Shown here: positions 20,341-28,888 of the stretch, piece after piece | Layout of the letters: each line of letters begins with the position of its first letter | Position numbering within the stretch: the first letter of the stretch is position 1 | Assembly (NCBI RefSeq): GCF_007676705.1 | Contig: NZ_VEBF01000002.1 | Span: forward strand, 620,001-684,000 | DNA: 64,000 nucleotides | DNA from: Paenibacillus xylanexedens | Lineage (GTDB): Bacteria; Bacillota; Bacilli; Paenibacillales; Paenibacillaceae | Direction: 5' to 3' | Made by a program: the position numbers and the translations under genes | Notes under the pieces: model-generated | The model's input: only the letters and a program-made list of their open reading frames with translations | Databases searched by the model: none | Told to the model about the DNA's origin: nothing

Positions 20341-21560
20341 ATAACATGTGCACAGCCACATATCGTCTGCATGATGATCATGCAGACTTTCGCAAGAAAG
20401 CTCAGTCCATCGCGATTGGCATGACCGTTGGTAGCTGGACCGAGTTGCCACAGGCCCAGCGTGAAGCGATGCAGAAGCATCTGGGCGAAGTAATCAGCGT
20501 AGAAGTACATGAAGCTGATGGAATGGCTGCGGGTGAGCGTTACGCTGATATTACCATTGGATATCCTGATGTTAACTTCAGCCGTGATATCCCTGCCCTG
20601 CTCGTGACAGTCTTTGGCAAAATCTCAATGGATGGCCGTATCAAATTGACAAAGCTTGGTTTCTCGGATGGCTTCCTGAGTGCATTCCCTGGACCCAAGT
20701 TTGGACTGAATGGTGTTCGTGATTTGCTTGGTGTACATGATCGACCACTGTTAATGAGTATCTTCAAATCGGTTATTGGGCTGGATGCAGATGAACTGCG
20801 TGAACAATTTATTCGTCAGGCCCTTGGAGGCGTTGATCTGATCAAGGACGATGAAATTCTGTTCGAGAATAAATTGACCCCAATCGAAAAAAGAGTTGAA
20901 GTCTGCATGAAAGCTGCCGAACAGGCACGCCAGGAGACAGGCAAGAAACTTCTGTATGCAACCAATCTCACAGGACCTACATCTCGTCTGAAGCAACAAG
21001 CTGAACGCGCTATAGGTGCAGGAGCCAATGCCTTGTTGTTCAACGTATTGTCTTACGGATATGATGTGCTGCATGAACTCAGCAGTGATTCTGATATTAA
21101 TGTGCCGATTATGGCTCACCCTGCTCTTGCAGGTGCACTGTATCCTTCACCGCATTACGGCATCTCGGCTTCGGTTGTACTTGGCCAGTTGATGCGTCTT
21201 GCCGGCGCCGATCTGGTACTCTTCCCTTCTCCTTATGGATCGGTAACGATGCCGAAGGAAGAAAATATGGCGATTACCGAGCAGCTGTTGTCATCTGATC
21301 TGCCGGTGAGAACCAGTATGCCAGTCCCTTCAGCCGGCATCCATCCAGGCCTTGTACCGCTTATTTTGCGCGACTTTGGCACAGATGTCATCGTTAATGC
21401 GGGTGGCGGTATTCATGGACATCCGATGGGCACTGAAGCAGGCGGACGAGCATTCCTGCAAGCCATTGATGCAGCTCAGCGCTCCATAACCCTCGCGCAA
21501 TATGCAACCGAGCATCCGGAGTTGAAAAGCGCACTGGATCTGTGGGGTGGCGAACGATGA
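20337..21560 (+). CDS. mtnW: 2,3-diketo-5-methylthiopentyl-1-phosphate enolase (RuBisCO-like)
   Basis: 407 residues of the RuBisCO-like protein family, type IV. In methionine salvage it enolises diketo-methylthiopentyl phosphate. The C-terminal barrel carries PGPKFGLNGVRDLLG, LLYATNLTG, MAHPALAGALY and NAGGGIHGHPMG. The RuBisCO active-site KDDE motif is seen as LIKDDEILF. True RuBisCO carboxylation is not expected, because it belongs to the YkrW branch. Its ATG overlaps the proC stop (ATGA), implying translational coupling, and it is coupled in the same way to mtnX. Confidence 0.93.
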   Translation: MNNMCTATYRLHDDHADFRKKAQSIAIGMTVGSWTELPQAQREAMQKHLGEVISVEVHEADGMAAGERYADITIGYPDVNFSRDIPALLVTVFGKISMDGRIKLTKLGFSDGFLSAFPGPKFGLNGVRDLLGVHDRPLLMSIFKSVIGLDADELREQFIRQALGGVDLIKDDEILFENKLTPIEKRVEVCMKAAEQARQETGKKLLYATNLTGPTSRLKQQAERAIGAGANALLFNVLSYGYDVLHELSSDSDINVPIMAHPALAGALYPSPHYGISASVVLGQLMRLAGADLVLFPSPYGSVTMPKEENMAITEQLLSSDLPVRTSMPVPSAGIHPGLVPLILRDFGTDVIVNAGGGIHGHPMGTEAGGRAFLQAIDAAQRSITLAQYATEHPELKSALDLWGGER

Positions 21561-22234
21561 GAAGTGATAAGAAAACCGTTATTTTCTGTGACTTTGATGG
21601 TACGATTACTCTCTCGGACAACATCGTAGCCATCATGAAACATTTCAAGCCTGAGGGCATTGAAGCGATTATGAAAGATACGATTGAGCAAAAAATCTCG
21701 CTGCGTGAAGGTGTTGGAGCCATGTTTGCTCTGTTGCCTGCATCACAGAAAGATGAAATTGTGGAGTTCGTGCTTGGACAAGCAGGGATCCGTGAAGGAT
21801 TCAGCGAGTTTCTTGAATATGTTCGCAGCGAAGGTATCGAATTCAATGTGACCAGTGGTGGCATGGACTTCTTTATCGAGCCGTTGCTCGCACCATTCCA
21901 TATCCCGCAGGATCATGTCTATTGCAACGGGGCTGACTTCTCGGGTGAAACCATTCGGATTGAATGGCCGAATCCCTGTCAGCCTCCTTGTGAGAACGGC
22001 TGCGGCATGTGTAAAACGACTGTGATCCGTACCTTCCCGGAAGAACAATACAATCGAATCCTTATTGGAGACAGTTTGACGGATTTTGAAGGTGCCAAGA
22101 TTGCTGATCTCGTCTACTCTCGCTCCATTTTAACGGACAAATGTATTGAACTTGGTGTAGACCATGTGTCATTCGCTACCTTTTACGATATCATCGAAGA
22201 TATGAAACAGAAGCAAACACAAGGAGTGCTGTAA
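21557..22234 (+). CDS. mtnX: 2-hydroxy-3-keto-5-methylthiopentenyl-1-phosphate phosphatase
   Basis: About 225 residues of a HAD-superfamily phosphatase that removes phosphate to give the acireductone in methionine salvage. Motif I is FCDFDGTIT with the nucleophilic Asp near residue 11; motif II is around NVTSGG, and motif III/IV around LIGDSLTDFEGA. A cysteine cluster (CQPPCENGCGMC, near residues 146-157) matches the family. ATG 21557 overlaps the mtnW stop; an in-frame GTG at 21542 is less likely. Confidence 0.94.
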   Translation: MRSDKKTVIFCDFDGTITLSDNIVAIMKHFKPEGIEAIMKDTIEQKISLREGVGAMFALLPASQKDEIVEFVLGQAGIREGFSEFLEYVRSEGIEFNVTSGGMDFFIEPLLAPFHIPQDHVYCNGADFSGETIRIEWPNPCQPPCENGCGMCKTTVIRTFPEEQYNRILIGDSLTDFEGAKIADLVYSRSILTDKCIELGVDHVSFATFYDIIEDMKQKQTQGVL

Positions 22235-22237
22235 ACG

Positions 22238-22891
22238 ATGGGCTTTGAAAAGATTACATTGGAACACAAACGTCAGGTCCTGGAAGAACTGGCTGATATT
22301 AAAGCACTGTTCGCCAGTCGTAACTGGTTCCCTGGAACAAGTGGCAACCTTTCGATGCGTGTAGGAGATTTTGATTCAGAGCAATTTTATTTTGCGGTTA
22401 CCGCCTCTGGCAAAGACAAATCTCTTCGCACACCGGAAGACTTCCTTTTTGTGGACAAGCACGGCAAAGCAATTGAAACAACAACGTTGAAACCAAGTGC
22501 CGAAACGTTGATTCACTGCGAAATTTATCGCTTGACGGGTTGTGGTGCTGTATTCCACGTACATACCGTGTTTAACAATCTGATTAGCGAATTCTTTGGA
22601 GCAGAAGGTCAGGTGCCTATTCAAGGCATTGAGTTGATCAAGGCTTTCAACATCTGGGAAGAGAATGCGGAGATTCGTGTACCAGTCCTGCCTAACTTTG
22701 CCGACATTCCGTCCATTGCTGAATTGGTACCGGATGTTCTGGATGCCAAAGTGCCAGGGATCTTGCTTCGTAACCACGGCATATATGCGTGGGGCAAGGA
22801 TGCTTTTGAAGCGAAACGTCATCTGGAGGCTTTCGAATTCCTATTCGAAGTGATGTACCGTCAACTTCTGCTGAAGGGTGCTACGAAATAG
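22238..22891 (+). CDS. mtnB: Methylthioribulose-1-phosphate dehydratase
   Basis: 217 residues of a class II aldolase-like fold. It dehydrates 5-methylthioribulose-1-phosphate ahead of MtnW. The zinc ligands are visible in FHVHTVF and LRNHGIYAWG, and the substrate loop in PGTSGNLSMR. It begins 3 bp after mtnX and closes the unit before a terminator. The acireductone dioxygenase mtnD, mtnA and mtnK, needed for the rest of the pathway, are not in the window. Confidence 0.95.
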   Translation: MGFEKITLEHKRQVLEELADIKALFASRNWFPGTSGNLSMRVGDFDSEQFYFAVTASGKDKSLRTPEDFLFVDKHGKAIETTTLKPSAETLIHCEIYRLTGCGAVFHVHTVFNNLISEFFGAEGQVPIQGIELIKAFNIWEENAEIRVPVLPNFADIPSIAELVPDVLDAKVPGILLRNHGIYAWGKDAFEAKRHLEAFEFLFEVMYRQLLLKGATK

Positions 22892-22928
22892 CAATCATTT
22901 ATTCGAAATCAAAGCTGCATAACAGAAA

Positions 22929-22968
22929 ACACGCCAAAGGCTCGTTAAATAGCCCTTGGCGTGTTTTT
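22929..22968. terminator. Terminator after mtnB
   Basis: ACACGCCAAAGGCT (22929-22942) pairs with AGCCCTTGGCGTGT (22951-22964) with one mismatch, followed by TTTTT. The upstream A run lets it also work on the minus strand. Confidence 0.85.
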
Positions 22969-22975
22969 AGTTTGT

Positions 22976-23037
22976 GGGATAACAGCGATTAGAAGGTTGC
23001 TCTGTCATCGTAATGTCAGTGTAACTTTTCTTTAGGT
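22976..23037. repeat. Intergenic repeat element, copy 2
   Basis: A partial second copy of the element at 18087-18150, starting GGGATAACAGCGATTAGAAG. It lacks the left hairpin half of copy 1. It fills the gap between the mtnB terminator and the stop codon of the convergent membrane protein gene. Confidence 0.7.
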
Positions 23038-23041
23038 CACT

Positions 23042-24340
23042 CTACAGTCGATCATCCCGATCCTTGAATAAAAAGAGACTGTCTGCTTCTTCGTCATTCG
23101 AATGAAGCGAGCGATTCGTCCCCAATTCCCGCTGCTTACCAAACAGCAATTTCAAGCCGCCAAAAATGAGCAGCAAGGAAACAATGACAGTGTTCAAATA
23201 GGAACGGATCTCATACGTCATAAAGGCATTTGGGAACAGCTCATTCAGCTGTGGAATGACAAGCCGGATCGTTAGGTAATATAGTCCAAGCGCCGCAATC
23301 CCGAATCCAATCAGGCGCTGATGGCGGGCCCAATCCTTGAAGATCGGTTGGTCAATCAATGGCTCGCGTCCATAGCGACTGGAGCACTGTAGTCCGTCAA
23401 AGAAGCTGTAGAACCAGACCAGTGGAATCATGAACAGAAACACCGATAAGTGAAGCAGGTCCAGAACATAGATGCTTGCAAGGAATAGGAACATCAATTG
23501 CATGCCTCTTTTTTGCAATCCCAGATATAGATGACCCGCGCCTGGAAAAGCGGATAGCAGCGTTGCAAGCACTTTGCTACGTCGTCCGGCTACTCTGCCC
23601 ATCTCCAATTCTTCGAATAATGTCCGATCTTGCAACACCTCACCAGCCTGCTTACGGTGGACGTGCTGCACCGCATCAAACATGCAGTATACCCATATTA
23701 CTGGCAGAATGAGTAAGAACATTAGAAATACTGATTCATTGGTGATCGAAGCCACGAAAACCATCATGGCAAATGAACCAAAGAACGCCATCAAGAACGA
23801 CAACCCGCGATGCAACAATCCCAGATGAAGGTGGCCCAATCCCGGAACAAATGAGAGCAAAATGGTGAAGAACCGTTCACCCTCACTGCCTTTTCGATAC
23901 ATGGGTTGACCATAGGGCCCCCCAGGATGACCATATTCACCACCAGGATGTTGATGCAGCTCATCTTCATTCATCTGCTCCATAGGCCCTTGCTGACCCA
24001 TGTATGCTCCCTGGTAGGCTGCTCCTTGGTGTGATGCTTCATAAGGCGCACCGTATCCCCTATAATGTGCTTCTCGGGCAGAAGGTGCACGGAGTAGAAC
24101 AATCACGATGTCCAGCATGCTGATCCCCCAGAAGAAAGCAGCACCGAGGGCACCGAAAATCATTAAATCTTGTTCATTAGTGACCATTGCTAGCATGAAT
24201 GAGCCAACAGCTGTTCCGAAGAAAAGCAATGGATAAATCACAGCCCTTGCGGCCCGTCCCCAATACATGAAACCAAGACCTGGTATCAGGTTTAATAGAA
24301 ATGCGAGTAATTTGTTACGATCTGAGTGCACAGTCGTCAT
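23042..24340 (-). CDS. Multi-spanning membrane protein with three TM2-like repeats
   Basis: 432 residues, function unknown. Three internal repeats share a Pro-Gly-Gly pattern and two hydrophobic helices each: NLIPGLGFMYWGRAAR (near 17), SFVPGLGHLHLGLLHRG (near 165) and SAFPGAGHLYLGLQKRG (near 265). This pattern is seen in TM2-domain proteins. A Gly/Tyr/Gln/Pro-rich soluble loop (about 100-150) separates repeats 1 and 2, and a further helix pair lies near 340-410. GTG 24331 is an alternative start, since AAAGG abuts ATG 24340. It is the last gene of the sigma/anti-sigma operon. Confidence 0.75.
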   Translation of the reverse strand: MTTVHSDRNKLLAFLLNLIPGLGFMYWGRAARAVIYPLLFFGTAVGSFMLAMVTNEQDLMIFGALGAAFFWGISMLDIVIVLLRAPSAREAHYRGYGAPYEASHQGAAYQGAYMGQQGPMEQMNEDELHQHPGGEYGHPGGPYGQPMYRKGSEGERFFTILLSFVPGLGHLHLGLLHRGLSFLMAFFGSFAMMVFVASITNESVFLMFLLILPVIWVYCMFDAVQHVHRKQAGEVLQDRTLFEELEMGRVAGRRSKVLATLLSAFPGAGHLYLGLQKRGMQLMFLFLASIYVLDLLHLSVFLFMIPLVWFYSFFDGLQCSSRYGREPLIDQPIFKDWARHQRLIGFGIAALGLYYLTIRLVIPQLNELFPNAFMTYEIRSYLNTVIVSLLLIFGGLKLLFGKQRELGTNRSLHSNDEEADSLFLFKDRDDRL

Positions 24341-24368
24341 CCTTTCTTTTCAGGCAATGCGAAACCAT

Positions 24369-24821
24369 TTATGGTTTAGGCTTAAAGTTATCCAGCCATG
24401 AAGTGGCTGCCTCCGTCCATTTCTCCGTGAAAGACCCTCTGTGGTCGCCATCCTGGAACTTGTGATAAGGGGCTACCTTGTCAAAAAGTCCAGACGAGAG
24501 GAAGATCAATGTCAGACAGGCTGCTACCGCATAATGAAACACTTTATGTTCAAGCCAGCGCCGGTTCCGTCCAGCGCGGGATTTACGTTGAGACTTGGAG
24601 GATTGAATACCCTCAATCCGATGCATCACTGAATCTGCAAACCCTGTCGGGTCAGGCAACGGAGGCAGTTCCTGATGGATGCCGAGTGCTTCCAGATAGC
24701 TGTCCATTGCATCTGTGTCTTCCATCAGCAGCTGTTCCATTCTGCTCGCTTGAGTTTCACTCATATGGCCTTCAATATAATCATCCCATTGCGCAGCGGT
24801 ATACTTCTCCTGTTTACTCAC
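24369..24821 (-). CDS. Putative anti-sigma factor with one transmembrane helix
   Basis: About 150 residues: a soluble N-terminal part (YTAAQWDDYIEGHMSETQ), a basic linker (KSQRKSRAGRNRRW), one transmembrane helix (residues about 100-118, VFHYAVAACLTLIFLSSGLF) and a short outer tail. No zinc HxxxCxxC motif is present. It directly follows an ECF sigma gene and overlaps its end, as anti-sigma genes do. GTG 24821 is chosen because GGAGG lies 9 nt upstream; ATG 24830 would abut GGAGG. The role is inferred from position and topology. Confidence 0.75.
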   Translation of the reverse strand: MSKQEKYTAAQWDDYIEGHMSETQASRMEQLLMEDTDAMDSYLEALGIHQELPPLPDPTGFADSVMHRIEGIQSSKSQRKSRAGRNRRWLEHKVFHYAVAACLTLIFLSSGLFDKVAPYHKFQDGDHRGSFTEKWTEAATSWLDNFKPKP

Positions 24822-25365
24822 GCCATTCATCCTCCTTCCAATGATTCCGAATCCACTGCCGGGCACGATACAAACGGGATTCCACGGTTTTCACAGCCAC
24901 CTGTGCATCACTGGCAATCTGCTCGTAATTTTTCTCACCTAAATAATACGCAGTGATAATGTCACGGTGCTGAGCAGGCAACTGATTAATACGTTCGCGA
25001 AGTTTGTCCTGACGTTCTTCACGAACGAGACGGGCAAGAACGTCTTCATCCCGTCCGGGCATGTTTATTATTTTTTCTTCTCCACCCAGATCCTCAGCAC
25101 TTCGCCTGCCCAGCTTGCGTTTGGCATCAATCGCTTTGTGAAAGGCGATTCGGGTTAACCACGTTTTGAAACCTTCGGAACGGTAGTCGGGGAGAGACTT
25201 GTACATCTGAATGAACGCCTCCTGAGCTGCATCCTGAGCATCCTGATCGTTCCGCAATACGGAATAGGCCACATGGTACACATGCTGGCTATATTTATCA
25301 ATCAGAGTACGCATCTGAGATGTATCTCCTTGACGGATTTGTTCGATTACGCGCGCTTCATCAAT
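24814..25365 (-). CDS. ECF sigma factor with probable ATT start
   Basis: A SigW-like sigma-70 family ECF factor of about 183 residues. Region 2 includes DAQDAAQEAFIQMYKSLPDY; region 4 includes LPAQHRDIITAYYLGEKNYEQIA and TVESRLYRARQW. The frame is open to ATG 25446, but that codon has no ribosome binding site and adds a non-family extension. A perfect GAGGAGG (25380-25374) sits 8 nt before an in-frame ATT at 25365, exactly where the family N-terminus is expected. I therefore place the start there with caution. It heads the operon sigma / anti-sigma / membrane protein. Confidence 0.8.
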   Translation of the reverse strand: MDEARVIEQIRQGDTSQMRTLIDKYSQHVYHVAYSVLRNDQDAQDAAQEAFIQMYKSLPDYRSEGFKTWLTRIAFHKAIDAKRKLGRRSAEDLGGEEKIINMPGRDEDVLARLVREERQDKLRERINQLPAQHRDIITAYYLGEKNYEQIASDAQVAVKTVESRLYRARQWIRNHWKEDEWRE

Positions 25366-25503
25366 AACTCTCCCCTCCTCTCCAATACTATAGACGACAG
25401 CTTGTGTGGTAACCCCTGCGTGATCCATCAATTTTTTTAAAAACATAATGCATTCATTGCCTGAAAGGTTGATGCCGCTAAGAACTCATCCCATCTATAA
25501 TCC

Positions 25504-25539
25504 AAAAAAAACAGGCACAGAATGACTTCTGGCCTGTTT
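25504..25539 (-). terminator. Terminator after dnaD
   Basis: AAACAGGC (minus strand, 25539-25532) pairs with GCCTGTTT (25516-25509), followed by a run of T. It lies 20 bp past the dnaD stop. Confidence 0.8.
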
Positions 25540-25560
25540 CTTGTCCTTGCCTGTGCTGAA

Positions 25561-26265
25561 TTAACGTCCACCATTACGAAACCGCTGCGTATATGCCTTT
25601 GCGTCTTGAACCGTCTTGACACGATTACGGCTCCACTCAAGCAGAATTCGATCGATATACCGAAAATGTACTTTGCCTGCAAAAACAGCTTCCTTCAGAG
25701 CCATTAGAATCAGTTCCTCTTGATAACGATCCTGATCCAACCAGCTGGATATCGTCTCGCACTCCATTGGAGAGAGCGGACGGCCAAATTCTTTTTCAAA
25801 GATGGAGAACATATTTCGTTCTTCCTCTTCTTTTTGAACACTGTTCGAATCTTGGCGTGCTGTACTGCTGCTCTGCTGTTCTGCACGGAAAGCCGCTACT
25901 TCTTCGGCAGTGCACGTTGCAAGCTTGGCATATAATCCATGCAAATCATACCGTTCGTACTGGATGTCACGTTCCTCGTCACGATGCTCGTCAATCGCAA
26001 TATACCCATCTCGCATCAGTCGTTGCAACATTCTCGCAATACCTTCTGGTGCAAGTCCCATGCGTGCAGCAAGCTCTTCAAGCGTGGGAAACTCATTGAA
26101 CTCTGCTTGACGGAACCCTAGCAGTTGAATCAGAAGAAGCACTTCTGCATCGGATAGGCCCAGCTGGTGATAATAACGTAACAATGCATAAGGTAGGTGA
26201 GCTGTGCCCGAAGTCATGCCATAAGCTGCTCCATCCAACCAAGCTTTGGATGTCGTGTCTTCCAT
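25561..26265 (-). CDS. dnaD: DnaD-family primosomal protein
   Basis: 234 residues. An N-terminal winged helix (residues 15-95, with LPYALLRYYHQLGLSDAEV and LEELAARMGLAPEGIARML) is followed by a Ser/Glu-rich linker and a DnaB2/DnaD C-terminal domain (about 155-232, FEKEFGRPLSPMECETISSW and GKVHFRYIDRILLEW). It acts with DnaA, DnaB and DnaI in helicase loading at oriC and in restart. AGAGGAG precedes ATG 26265. It lies directly after asnS, as in Bacillus; the nth gene that usually follows is not here. Confidence 0.93.
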   Translation of the reverse strand: MEDTTSKAWLDGAAYGMTSGTAHLPYALLRYYHQLGLSDAEVLLLIQLLGFRQAEFNEFPTLEELAARMGLAPEGIARMLQRLMRDGYIAIDEHRDEERDIQYERYDLHGLYAKLATCTAEEVAAFRAEQQSSSTARQDSNSVQKEEEERNMFSIFEKEFGRPLSPMECETISSWLDQDRYQEELILMALKEAVFAGKVHFRYIDRILLEWSRNRVKTVQDAKAYTQRFRNGGR

Positions 26266-26285
26266 AGACGCTCCTCTGTTAAGCA

Positions 26286-27581
26286 TTAAGGGTACAGACG
26301 ATAGAGCATACGTGGGAATGCGATTGTTTCACGTACATGATCCAACCCACAGATCCATGCTACCGTCCGCTCCAATCCCAGACCGAAACCGGAGTGAGGA
26401 ACCGATCCGTATTTACGCAGATCCAGATACCATTGATACGCTTCATCCGAGAGGTTGTGCTCCTCAAAACGTTGTTGCATCAATTCCGGATCATCAATAC
26501 GCTGCGAACCGCCAATAATCTCTCCGTAGCCTTCTGGTGCGATCATATCCGCACAGAGAACAACTTCTGGACGATTCGGATCTGGTTTCATATAGAAAGC
26601 CTTAATTCCAGCAGGGTAATGTGTGATAAAGACAGGTGTATTGTACTTCTCAGCAATCGCTGTTTCGTGTGGTGCACCAAAGTCTTCCCCCCAAGGAATA
26701 TCGAAGCCTTGTCCATGCAGGAATTCAATCGCTTCATCATACGTAATACGTGGGAATGGAGCTACGATGCCTTCGAGTTTGGATACGTCACGGCCGATGG
26801 ATTCCAGTTCTGCACGGCAGTTTTTCACCACGGATTGAACGACATGAGCGATAAACTTCTCTTGTACGCGCAGACTTTCCTCGTGATCTACAAAGGCCAT
26901 TTCCGGCTCAATCATCCAGAACTCAATCAAGTGGCGACGTGTTTTGGACTTCTCTGCGCGGAATGTTGGACCAAAGGAATATACTTTGCCCAGCGCCATG
27001 GCTGCGGCTTCCATGTACAATTGACCACTTTGCGTCAAGTAAGCATCTTCATCAAAGTATTTGATATGGAACAGGTTAGTTGTTCCTTCCGCAGAAGATG
27101 GTGTCAGAATCGGAGGGTCCACTTGTGTGAATCCGTTACCATCAAAGAACTGCTGAACAGCGCGAATAATCTCTGCACGAATCACCATTACCGCACGTTG
27201 CTTCGTGGAACGAAGCCATAGATGACGATGATCCATCAAGAAATCAACACCATGCTCTTTTGGCGTAATAGGATAGTTTTCAGTCAGGTGAATGATCTCG
27301 ACCCCAGTTACTGTCATCTCATAACCAGATGCGCTACGGGGTTCCTCACGAATAATACCTGTAACATACAAAGAACTTTCTTGAGTCAGGCTCTTGGCAT
27401 TGTTCCAGATCTCTTCACTAACTTCACTTTTCACTACAACCCCTTGAATATATCCGGTTCCATCACGCAGCTGCAAAAACTGAATTTTACCGCTGGAACG
27501 TTTGTTGTTAATCCAGGCACCGATTGTCACGGTTTCGCCCACATGCTCGTTCACATTACGAATTACACAATTCGTATTCAT
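26286..27581 (-). CDS. asnS: Asparaginyl-tRNA synthetase
   Basis: 431 residues, class IIb synthetase that charges tRNA-Asn. An OB-fold anticodon-binding domain (residues 1-110) is followed by the catalytic domain: motif 2 [25 protein letters not shown] and motif 3 [15 protein letters not shown]. No T-box is present in the 100 bp upstream. GGGGAG is 7 nt before the ATG. The gene follows ackA after a terminator and overlaps the region just before dnaD. The asnS-dnaD pair is a conserved Bacillota arrangement. Confidence 0.97.
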   Translation of the reverse strand: MNTNCVIRNVNEHVGETVTIGAWINNKRSSGKIQFLQLRDGTGYIQGVVVKSEVSEEIWNNAKSLTQESSLYVTGIIREEPRSASGYEMTVTGVEIIHLTENYPITPKEHGVDFLMDHRHLWLRSTKQRAVMVIRAEIIRAVQQFFDGNGFTQVDPPILTPSSAEGTTNLFHIKYFDEDAYLTQSGQLYMEAAAMALGKVYSFGPTFRAEKSKTRRHLIEFWMIEPEMAFVDHEESLRVQEKFIAHVVQSVVKNCRAELESIGRDVSKLEGIVAPFPRITYDEAIEFLHGQGFDIPWGEDFGAPHETAIAEKYNTPVFITHYPAGIKAFYMKPDPNRPEVVLCADMIAPEGYGEIIGGSQRIDDPELMQQRFEEHNLSDEAYQWYLDLRKYGSVPHSGFGLGLERTVAWICGLDHVRETIAFPRMLYRLYP

Positions 27582-27610
27582 GCCATATCTCCCCTTGATT
27601 CCTGAAATTT

Positions 27611-27647
27611 GAAAATGCAGCGGGCAGGCTTATGCCTGTCCTCTGCA
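27611..27647 (-). terminator. Terminator after ackA
   Basis: On the minus strand TGCAGAGGACAGGC pairs with GCCTGCCCGCTGCA with a short internal loop, then TTTT. Confidence 0.65.
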
Positions 27648-27682
27648 CTTCCTTGTCATTCTATATTTACTTTACAGTTAGA

Positions 27683-28888
27683 TTACTGAGAATTCAATAC
27701 GATTCGGTGTGTATCGCGTGCAATGACCAATTCTTCATTTGTTGGCACAACGAGAACTTCCACTTTGGAATTCGCTGTTGTGATCCGGCGTGGTTCACCG
27801 GAACGAATGGCATTCAACGCTTCATCCAGTTCAACACCCAGATAAGTGAGCTGCTCACATACTTTTTGGCGAAGAACAACGGAGTTCTCACCTACACCAG
27901 CCGTAAAGACGATCACGTCTACACCGTTCATTGCAGCTGCATATGAACCGATGTATTTACGCAGACGGTATTCGTACATTTCAAAAGCAAGCGTGGAGTT
28001 GGCATCGCCATTCTCCATACCTTCCGTAATCTCACGCATGTCACTGCTGATTCCGGAGATCGCAAGCAATCCACTGTGTTTGTTCAACATGGAGTTCACT
28101 TCGCTTACGCTCAGTTCTTCCTTGTTCATTACATAAGGTACGATGGCTGGGTCAAGGTCACCAGAACGCGTTCCCATCATCAGTCCTTCAAGCGGAGTCA
28201 TACCCATCGAAGTATCCACGGATACGCCACCTTTAACTGCTGTTACACTACCACCGTTACCGACGTGACAAGTGATAATTTTCAGATCTTCCACTGGACG
28301 ATCCAAGTATTCAGCAGCTGCCTTACTTACGAAATCATGGGAAGTACCATGTGCACCGTAGCGACGTACTTTATATTTTTTGTAAAGTACACGCGGAATA
28401 GCATACAGATATGCTTTTTCCGGCATCGTTTGATGGAACGCCGTATCGAAGACCATAACTTGTGGTACACCAGGCATATTGGCTTCAGCCGCACGAATAC
28501 CCATCATTGCTGCAGGGTTGTGAAGTGGAGCCAAGTCGAACAAACGACGAATTTCAGCTTTCGCAGCATCATCTACCAGTGCAGATTCCTTAAATGCTTC
28601 ACCACCGTGAACAACACGGTGTCCAACAGCTTGAATTTCACTTACGGATTCCAGTACGCCATTTTCTTTGTGAGTCAAAATATCAATGACTTTACGGATT
28701 GCTGTTGTGTGTTCCAAAATTTCACTAACTTCTGTAACATCCTCACGGCCTGTCGGTTTGTGTGTCAGAATGGAGGAATCCATTCCGATCCGCTCTACCA
28801 GACCTTTAGCCAGGACAGATTCGTCAGTCATATTATACAGTTGATATTTGAGCGAGGAACTCCCCGCATTAATTACGAGTACTTTCAC
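27683..28888 (-). CDS. ackA: Acetate kinase
   Basis: 401 residues, ASKHA fold. It converts acetyl phosphate and ADP to acetate and ATP in overflow metabolism. Conserved blocks: VLVINAGSSSLKYQL at the start, GHRVVHGG, VFDTAFHQTMP, GNGGSVTAVKGG and FTAGVGENS. The start is GTG 28888, whose bases overlap the stop of the upstream dehydrogenase gene (GTGA), with AAGGATGG upstream. pta is not adjacent. Confidence 0.97.
   Translation of the reverse strand: MKVLVINAGSSSLKYQLYNMTDESVLAKGLVERIGMDSSILTHKPTGREDVTEVSEILEHTTAIRKVIDILTHKENGVLESVSEIQAVGHRVVHGGEAFKESALVDDAAKAEIRRLFDLAPLHNPAAMMGIRAAEANMPGVPQVMVFDTAFHQTMPEKAYLYAIPRVLYKKYKVRRYGAHGTSHDFVSKAAAEYLDRPVEDLKIITCHVGNGGSVTAVKGGVSVDTSMGMTPLEGLMMGTRSGDLDPAIVPYVMNKEELSVSEVNSMLNKHSGLLAISGISSDMREITEGMENGDANSTLAFEMYEYRLRKYIGSYAAAMNGVDVIVFTAGVGENSVVLRQKVCEQLTYLGVELDEALNAIRSGEPRRITTANSKVEVLVVPTNEELVIARDTHRIVLNSQ

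Noticed and set aside
26286..27682. T-box upstream of asnS
   Set aside because: Only 100 bp separate asnS from ackA and there is no T-box sequence there.
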